Shown one piece after another: positions 6,019 to 9,697 of a stretch of 9,697 nucleotides of DNA; position 1 is the first letter of the stretch; every line of letters starts with the position of its first letter. Below the pieces are notes generated by a model. It saw only the letters and a program-made list of their open reading frames with translations, was not told where the DNA came from and made no database searches. This DNA is from Clostridia bacterium (GTDB taxonomy: Bacteria > Bacillota > Clostridia > Clostridiales > Clostridiaceae): positions 1-9,697 of the forward strand of contig RZYZ01000074.1 of NCBI GenBank assembly GCA_009930125.1. Direction: 5' to 3'. The position numbers and the translations under genes were made by a program.

Positions 6019-6180
6019 GTTTAGAAGTTAACAGGAGCTCCAGGCGCACTGCTTTCTCTCCACGCCTCATGAACACTGTCTCCGCAGCATGGACCTGTTT
6101 CTGAAATATTTCATCAGCTCATGAAAACATATACATTTTTCATGTTTTTCGTTATTTTATTAACAATTATATTTTCAGAC
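6019..6180. other. Non-coding spacer upstream of the lactate operon promoter
   Basis: Part of the gene-free stretch 5916-6246. Apart from the operator, promoter and gntR terminator listed separately, it holds a perfect 12-base palindrome TGAAATATTTCA (6102-6113). An AT-rich hairpin follows (AAAACAT 6124-6130 with ATGTTTT 6142-6148), and the octamer CTCATGAA occurs twice, near 6068 and 6119. No coding frame, riboswitch or small RNA is supported. Activator sites for the operon could lie here. Confidence 0.35.
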
Positions 6181-6218
6181 AAAAAAAAGCCTTCCCTCGA
6201 ACTGAATCCGGGAAGACT
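6181..6218 (-). terminator. Intrinsic terminator of the gntR regulator gene
   Basis: On the minus strand AGTCTTCCC (6210-6218) pairs with GGGAAGGCT (6188-6196), with one G-T wobble and a 13-base loop. A run of T follows, read from the A-tract at 6181-6188. It sits about 30 bases past the regulator stop codon and separates it from the lactate operon. Confidence 0.85.
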
Positions 6219-6246
6219 TCCATACTTTCTTTTTCGGGTTATTTCT

Positions 6247-6945
6247 CTAGTAGAGGTCCATATGCCTGATGATGAGATTCATATGTTCCTTCATCACTTT
6301 GCCAGCCTCTTTTTCATCGTGATTCTTCAGGGCAATATACATATTCTCATGATGCTCCAGAAGGACGGACTTATTCTCATCCTTGTTGATGATGGCCTCT
6401 CTGGCTTCCTTGATGAAGGAATCCATCAATGAGGATACGGCGGTGAGTATGCTCATGATGAGATTATTGCCGCTTGCTTTGGCTATGACATAATGAAGTT
6501 CCTTATCCAGCACAACATTTTCCTTTTCATCCGGAAGATCCTTCATCCGGTCAATAATTTCTTTCAGGCGGGTCAGCTCCTCATCTGAGATGTTTTTCGC
6601 CGCAAGCCTGGCTGTTTCCACTTCCAGTACCCTTCTCAGTTCCAGTATCTCTGAATTTCTGCTGTTCTGCAGGACAAACATCATAGATAGAGGCTCGATG
6701 AGATTGTCATCGAAACTGTCTTTGATGTAGTTTCCTCCGCCTTGCCTGCTTTCAATGAGTCCGATGATCTGCAATGCGCGCAGGGCTTCTCTCACTGAAG
6801 TTCTTGACACCTGGAACTTCTCCACCAGCTCTCGTTCAGGCGGGAGCTTTTCCCCTTTTTTCAGCTCTCCACTGGTAATCATATATTTGATCTGCTCTAT
6901 GACCTGTTCATAGACCTTTGTACTTTTCACAGGAGTAAACATCAT
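6247..6945 (-). CDS. GntR-family regulator, FadR/FCD subfamily, probable lactate-responsive regulator
   Basis: A 232-residue transcription regulator. The N-terminal winged helix-turn-helix (about 8-75) shows GEKLPPERELVEKFQVSRTSVREALRAL and the wing GLIESRQGGGNYI. The C-terminal FCD ligand domain (about 95-230) carries a DKELH motif and the histidines of EHHENMY and KEHMN, the pattern that binds a metal and an organic acid in this subfamily. The frame is open to 6972, but the ATG at 6945 (or the next codon) is preferred: AAGGA lies seven bases upstream and MMFTPVKSTKVYEQV is a normal GntR beginning. It has its own promoter and terminator and sits directly upstream of the lactate operon, like LctA in Acetobacterium or LldR elsewhere. 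It probably represses lrgA transcription until lactate or a related acid is bound. The effector is inferred. Confidence 0.9.
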   Translation of the reverse strand: MMFTPVKSTKVYEQVIEQIKYMITSGELKKGEKLPPERELVEKFQVSRTSVREALRALQIIGLIESRQGGGNYIKDSFDDNLIEPLSMMFVLQNSRNSEILELRRVLEVETARLAAKNISDEELTRLKEIIDRMKDLPDEKENVVLDKELHYVIAKASGNNLIMSILTAVSSLMDSFIKEAREAIINKDENKSVLLEHHENMYIALKNHDEKEAGKVMKEHMNLIIRHMDLY

Positions 6946-6952
6946 TACACTT

Positions 6953-6957
6953 TCCTT
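6953..6957 (-). promoter_or_regulatory. Ribosome binding site deciding the gntR start
   Basis: On the minus strand AAGGA lies seven bases before the ATG at 6945. The upstream ATG at 6972 has no comparable site and would add nine residues not usual in this family. Confidence 0.65.
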
Positions 6958-6989
6958 TCTACACCTCGGCATTCATCCGATCCGGACCA

Positions 6990-7002
6990 CTTATCATACC
7001 AA
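6990..7002. promoter_or_regulatory. Degenerate GntR operator at the regulator's own promoter
   Basis: On the minus strand TTGGTATGATAAG matches nine of 13 positions of the perfect palindrome found ahead of lrgA, with one half-site (TTGGT) intact. It touches the -10 element and covers the predicted transcription start near 6995, a position suited to autoregulation. The match is partial, so this is a candidate only. Confidence 0.35.
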
Positions 7003-7030
7003 TTATCTCTTATCTCCAGGCAGTTTGCAA
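7002..7030 (-). promoter_or_regulatory. Promoter of the gntR regulator gene
   Basis: On the minus strand TTGCAA (7025-7030) and GATAAT (7002-7007) are separated by exactly 17 bases. The -10 matches five of six positions and the -35 four of six. It lies just past the ABC-F terminator and gives a leader of about 50 bases before the ATG at 6945. Confidence 0.62.
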
Positions 7031-7050
7031 CATCTCACTTCATAATCAGC

Positions 7051-7083
7051 AAAAGCCGGGAGGAGTGTCTCCTCACAGCTTTT
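7051..7083. terminator. Hairpin terminator after the ABC-F gene
   Basis: AAAAGC (7051-7056) pairs with GCTTTT (7078-7083), and inside it GAGGAG (7060-7065) pairs with CTCCTC (7069-7074) around a TGT loop, with a three-base internal bulge on each side. On the minus strand it starts five bases after the ABC-F stop. The T-run is only four bases, part of it in the stem. The A and T flanks are symmetrical, so it could act in both directions. Confidence 0.65.
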
Positions 7084-7088
7084 GAATG

Positions 7089-8645
7089 CTAGAATATTTT
7101 TCTTGTCCAGTCTTCACAGTTCCAGATATGGGTTGCGATGTCCTCGTAGAACTCTCTTTCATGAGAGACGAGCAGAATCGTACCCTTGTATTCCTTCAGT
7201 GCTCTTTTGAGCTCGTCTTTCGCATCCTGGTCCAGATGGTTGGTGGGCTCATCCAGAAGAAGCACATTGGCGTCTCTGTTCATGACCTTGGCCAGTCTCA
7301 CCTTGGCCTGTTCTCCACCGGAAAGCACCACCACTTTGGATTCAATGTGCTTGGTGGTCAGCCCGCATCTGGCCAGTGCGCTTCGCACCTCATACTGATT
7401 GTATCCGGGATATTCCGCCCAGAAATCCTCGATGCAGGTATTATAGTTGTCTCTTTCCCCTTCCTGCTGGAAATAGCCGATTTCGATGTTTTCACCGGTC
7501 TCGATGTCTCCGCTGTAGGGAGGAATCATCCCCATGAGGCTCTTTAACAGGGTGGACTTACCCAGCCCGTTGGCTCCTGTGAGGGCAACTTTCATTCCCT
7601 TCTCCAGATACACATTCACAGGTTTGGTCAGCGGTTCATCATATCCGATGACGAGATCATCTGTCCTGAAAATCAGCTTGCCTGATGTTTTGCCGATCTT
7701 GAAGTCAAAGGTCGGTTTCGGCTTGTCTTTCATCAGCTCGATCTTATCCATTTTGTCCAGTTTCTTCTGTCTGGATTTTGCCATATTGGACGTGGCCACT
7801 CTGGCCTTGTTGCGGGCGATGAAGTCCTCCAGCTTACCTATTTCCTGCTGCTGCCTTTCATAGGCCGCTTCCACCTGCTTCTTCTTCGCTTCATATACAG
7901 CCTGGAAATCATCGTAGTTCCCCACATATCTTGAGAGCTCTCTGTTCTCCATATGATAGATGATGTTCACCACTTCATTGATGAACGGAATATCATGGGA
8001 GATCAGCATAAAGGCATTCTGGTAGTTCTTCAGATAGACCTTCAGCCAGTCAATATGTTCTTCATCCAGATAGTTCGTGGGCTCATCCAGAAGCAGTATG
8101 TCAGGAGATTCCAGGAGAAGCTTACCAAGAAGCACCTTACTTCTCTGTCCCCCTGAAAGCTCATCCACCTTCTTATCCAGTCCTACATCCTTGAGACCCA
8201 GCCCCCTTGCAACTTCTTCCACCTTGGGATCGATGCTGTAGAACCCGCTGTTGTCTAGAATGTCCTGAAGGGTCCCCATGTCATCCATGAGCTTTACGAG
8301 CTCCTCTTCTGTGCAGCTGCCCATCTTATCCCCTATGGCAAAGATCTCCTGCTCCATATCGAAAAGATATTTGAATGCACTTTCCAGAACATCCCTGATG
8401 GATGCTCCTTTTTCAAGGCTTGCATGCTGGTCAAGATAACCCACACGAACTCGATTCGCCCATTCCACTGTTCCTTCATCCGGCTGCAGCTTTCCTGTGA
8501 CGATATTCATGAAGGTGGATTTTCCCTCACCGTTGGCACCGATGATGCCCACATGCTCCCCTTTGAGGAGTCTGAAGCTCACATCTTCAAATATGGCTCT
8601 GTCTCCAAAGCCGTGACTTACATTTTTAACCGTTAATATACTCAA
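7089..8645 (-). CDS. ABC-F family ATPase, ribosome-associated
   Basis: A 518-residue protein with two ABC domains and no membrane segments, so not a transporter. The first domain has Walker A GANGEGKS (36-43), signature LSGGQ (163-167), Walker B ILLLDEP (183-189) and SHD (216-218). The second has GANGLGKS (357-364), LSGGE (441-445), LLLDEP (462-467) and SHE (494-496). The linker about 250-310 is charged and helical (AKKKQVEAAYERQQQEIGKL), the part that in ABC-F proteins reaches the P-site tRNA on the ribosome. The likely role is translation support; the short linker shows no special sign of antibiotic resistance, but that cannot be excluded. The start is TTG, preceded by GAGGT about ten bases upstream; no ATG occurs nearby and MSILTVKNVSHGFG is a common beginning for close relatives. 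It follows cinA by 41 bases and may be cotranscribed. Confidence 0.92.
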   Translation of the reverse strand: MSILTVKNVSHGFGDRAIFEDVSFRLLKGEHVGIIGANGEGKSTFMNIVTGKLQPDEGTVEWANRVRVGYLDQHASLEKGASIRDVLESAFKYLFDMEQEIFAIGDKMGSCTEEELVKLMDDMGTLQDILDNSGFYSIDPKVEEVARGLGLKDVGLDKKVDELSGGQRSKVLLGKLLLESPDILLLDEPTNYLDEEHIDWLKVYLKNYQNAFMLISHDIPFINEVVNIIYHMENRELSRYVGNYDDFQAVYEAKKKQVEAAYERQQQEIGKLEDFIARNKARVATSNMAKSRQKKLDKMDKIELMKDKPKPTFDFKIGKTSGKLIFRTDDLVIGYDEPLTKPVNVYLEKGMKVALTGANGLGKSTLLKSLMGMIPPYSGDIETGENIEIGYFQQEGERDNYNTCIEDFWAEYPGYNQYEVRSALARCGLTTKHIESKVVVLSGGEQAKVRLAKVMNRDANVLLLDEPTNHLDQDAKDELKRALKEYKGTILLVSHEREFYEDIATHIWNCEDWTRKIF

Positions 8646-8686
8646 ATCTATTCTCTACCTCTTATCTTGTATTCTGAAGAAAAGGA

Positions 8687-9697
8687 TTATTCCTTCTCCA
8701 TGTCATTTAGTTTTCTTCTCAGGATATCCAGCGAAGCGATGGTCGCCCGCACCCTGATCTTCTCTCTTCCGCCGGTGAAATAGCGCTTATGCACTTCCAC
8801 TTCACCTCTGACAGCCAGTCCGATATAGACAAGGCCCACAGGCTTTTCCTCTGTTCCTCCTGTAGGACCTGCAATCCCTGTAGTCACAAGGCAGATTTCA
8901 GCTCCGGTCCTTTCATGAAGACCCTTCGCCATCTCTCTGCAGGTTTCCTCACTGACTGCGCCGTGGCTTTTCAGTGTCTCTTCCTTCACCCCCAGATATT
9001 TCACCTTGGATTCGTTGCTGTAGGTCACGAAGGTCTCCGCCAGCACCTTGGACATGCCGCCTTCATAGCCCAGGAGCCTGGATGCGATCATGCCTCCGGT
9101 GACGGATTCCGCAATGGCAATGGATCTGTCATGCTCCACCAGTTCTCTTCCGATGACATCCTGCAGCGTATCCTCATCCGTGCCGTAGATGTATTCTCCG
9201 ATCCTATTTCTGATCTCCTCTTCCACAGGTGCAATCATTGCTCTGGCCTCCGCTTCCGTAGCTGCCTTCGCCGTGATTCTGAGAATCGCTTCCCCGTCCT
9301 TGGCATAGGGCGCCACAGTAGGATTTTTGCTCTCATCCAGAAGATCCTTCACCCTTGTGGCCATATCCCATTCTCCAAGACCGATGCATCTCAAGGTTTT
9401 GGAGATGATGGTATGGTCCATGAACTGCATGAGAAAAGGCTTCACCTTGTTCTCGAACATAGGGATCATTTCCTTTGGTGGTCCAGGCAGATTGATGATG
9501 AACCTGTTGTTTTCACCGGGAATGATGCATCCTGGCGCTGTTCCGTTGGGATTGTCCAGAACGATGGCCCCTTCCGGAAACATGGCCTGTTTCTGATTGC
9601 CATTGGCCATGGCTCTGTCATTGTGCTTGAAGTAGGACAGGATCACTTCATAGGAAGGTTCATGCAGAACAAGCTCTTTTCCAAGAACCATTCCGGA
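8687..9697 (-). CDS. cinA: CinA-family protein with NMN deamidase domain, 5' end outside the window
   Basis: 336 residues are visible, against roughly 410-420 for a full CinA. The frame runs open through the window edge, so the ATG at 9691 is internal. The first part is the end of the molybdopterin-binding-like (MoCF) domain, with KQAMFPEGA, NPNGTAPGCIIP and LPGPPKEMIPMF, which in CinA act on ADP-ribose-type substrates. A middle region leads to the C-terminal PncC domain (last 160 or so residues), with AESVTGG, FVTYSNESKVKYLGV and TTGIAGPTGGTEEKPVGLVYIG. This domain hydrolyses nicotinamide mononucleotide to nicotinic acid mononucleotide in pyridine nucleotide recycling. The protein is cytoplasmic. 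In many Bacillota cinA is followed by recA; here an ABC-F gene follows. Family assignment is firm; both activities are inferred from relatives. Confidence 0.93.
   Translation of the reverse strand, partial: SGMVLGKELVLHEPSYEVILSYFKHNDRAMANGNQKQAMFPEGAIVLDNPNGTAPGCIIPGENNRFIINLPGPPKEMIPMFENKVKPFLMQFMDHTIISKTLRCIGLGEWDMATRVKDLLDESKNPTVAPYAKDGEAILRITAKAATEAEARAMIAPVEEEIRNRIGEYIYGTDEDTLQDVIGRELVEHDRSIAIAESVTGGMIASRLLGYEGGMSKVLAETFVTYSNESKVKYLGVKEETLKSHGAVSEETCREMAKGLHERTGAEICLVTTGIAGPTGGTEEKPVGLVYIGLAVRGEVEVHKRYFTGGREKIRVRATIASLDILRRKLNDMEKE

Noticed and set aside
6172..6186. CodY-like box near ATTTTCAGACAAAA
   Set aside because: At least four mismatches to the 15-base consensus, and it overlaps the A-tract of the gntR terminator, which explains the composition.
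6121..6432. Plus-strand open frame with a hydrophobic, signal-like N-terminus
   Set aside because: The N-terminus is the AT-rich spacer and the T/A run of the gntR terminator, and the rest is antisense to gntR. There is no ribosome binding site.
6976..6985. GATCCGGACC near-palindrome upstream of the gntR start
   Set aside because: Two of ten positions do not match, it does not fit the GntR spacing seen at 5956-5968, and chance is a sufficient explanation.

Overview
The window reads as a Bacillota chromosome, most likely an anaerobic Clostridia-type bacterium. The signs are strong AGGAGG-like ribosome binding sites, use of GTG and TTG starts, a Gram-positive style lipoprotein, and an Etf-linked lactate dehydrogenase set otherwise known from anaerobes such as Acetobacterium woodii. 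No species can be named from the sequence alone. Every gene I can support lies on the minus strand, so transcription runs from high to low coordinates. I see no mobile elements, CRISPR arrays, rRNA or tRNA genes.

In transcription order: (1) cinA (8687-9697) enters from beyond the right edge without its N-terminus, followed 41 bases later by an ABC-F ATPase gene (7089-8645) that ends in a hairpin terminator. (2) A GntR/FadR-type regulator (6247-6945) has its own promoter and terminator. (3) A tight five-gene operon follows: lrgA, lrgB, etfB, etfA and a glcD-type lactate dehydrogenase gene (5915 down to 1450). Its upstream region carries a perfect 13-base palindrome of the GntR/FadR type, and it ends in a strong terminator. 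(4) A monocistronic gene of unknown function (736-1320) has an N-terminal Ig-like fold of the carboxypeptidase-regulatory type. (5) A small lipoprotein (249-602) has a covalent-flavinylation motif and a near-consensus promoter. (6) The last 248 bases are AT-rich, with an imperfect inverted repeat and no convincing gene.

The centre of interest is the lrgAB-etfBA-glcD operon. The last three products match the electron-confurcating lactate dehydrogenase complex, which oxidises lactate to pyruvate with NAD+ by co-oxidising reduced ferredoxin. The position often held by a lactate permease is taken by LrgAB. Some members of that family are now known as pyruvate or glycolate carriers rather than holin-like proteins, so the operon suggests LrgAB moves lactate or pyruvate here. 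EtfA carries a ferredoxin-like extension that keeps exactly the four cysteines expected for one of the two usual 4Fe-4S clusters. The adjacent GntR regulator probably senses lactate or a related acid. I found no wholly new system. The unusual points are the transporter pairing, the one-cluster ferredoxin domain, the readable operator logic and the unknown Ig-like protein.
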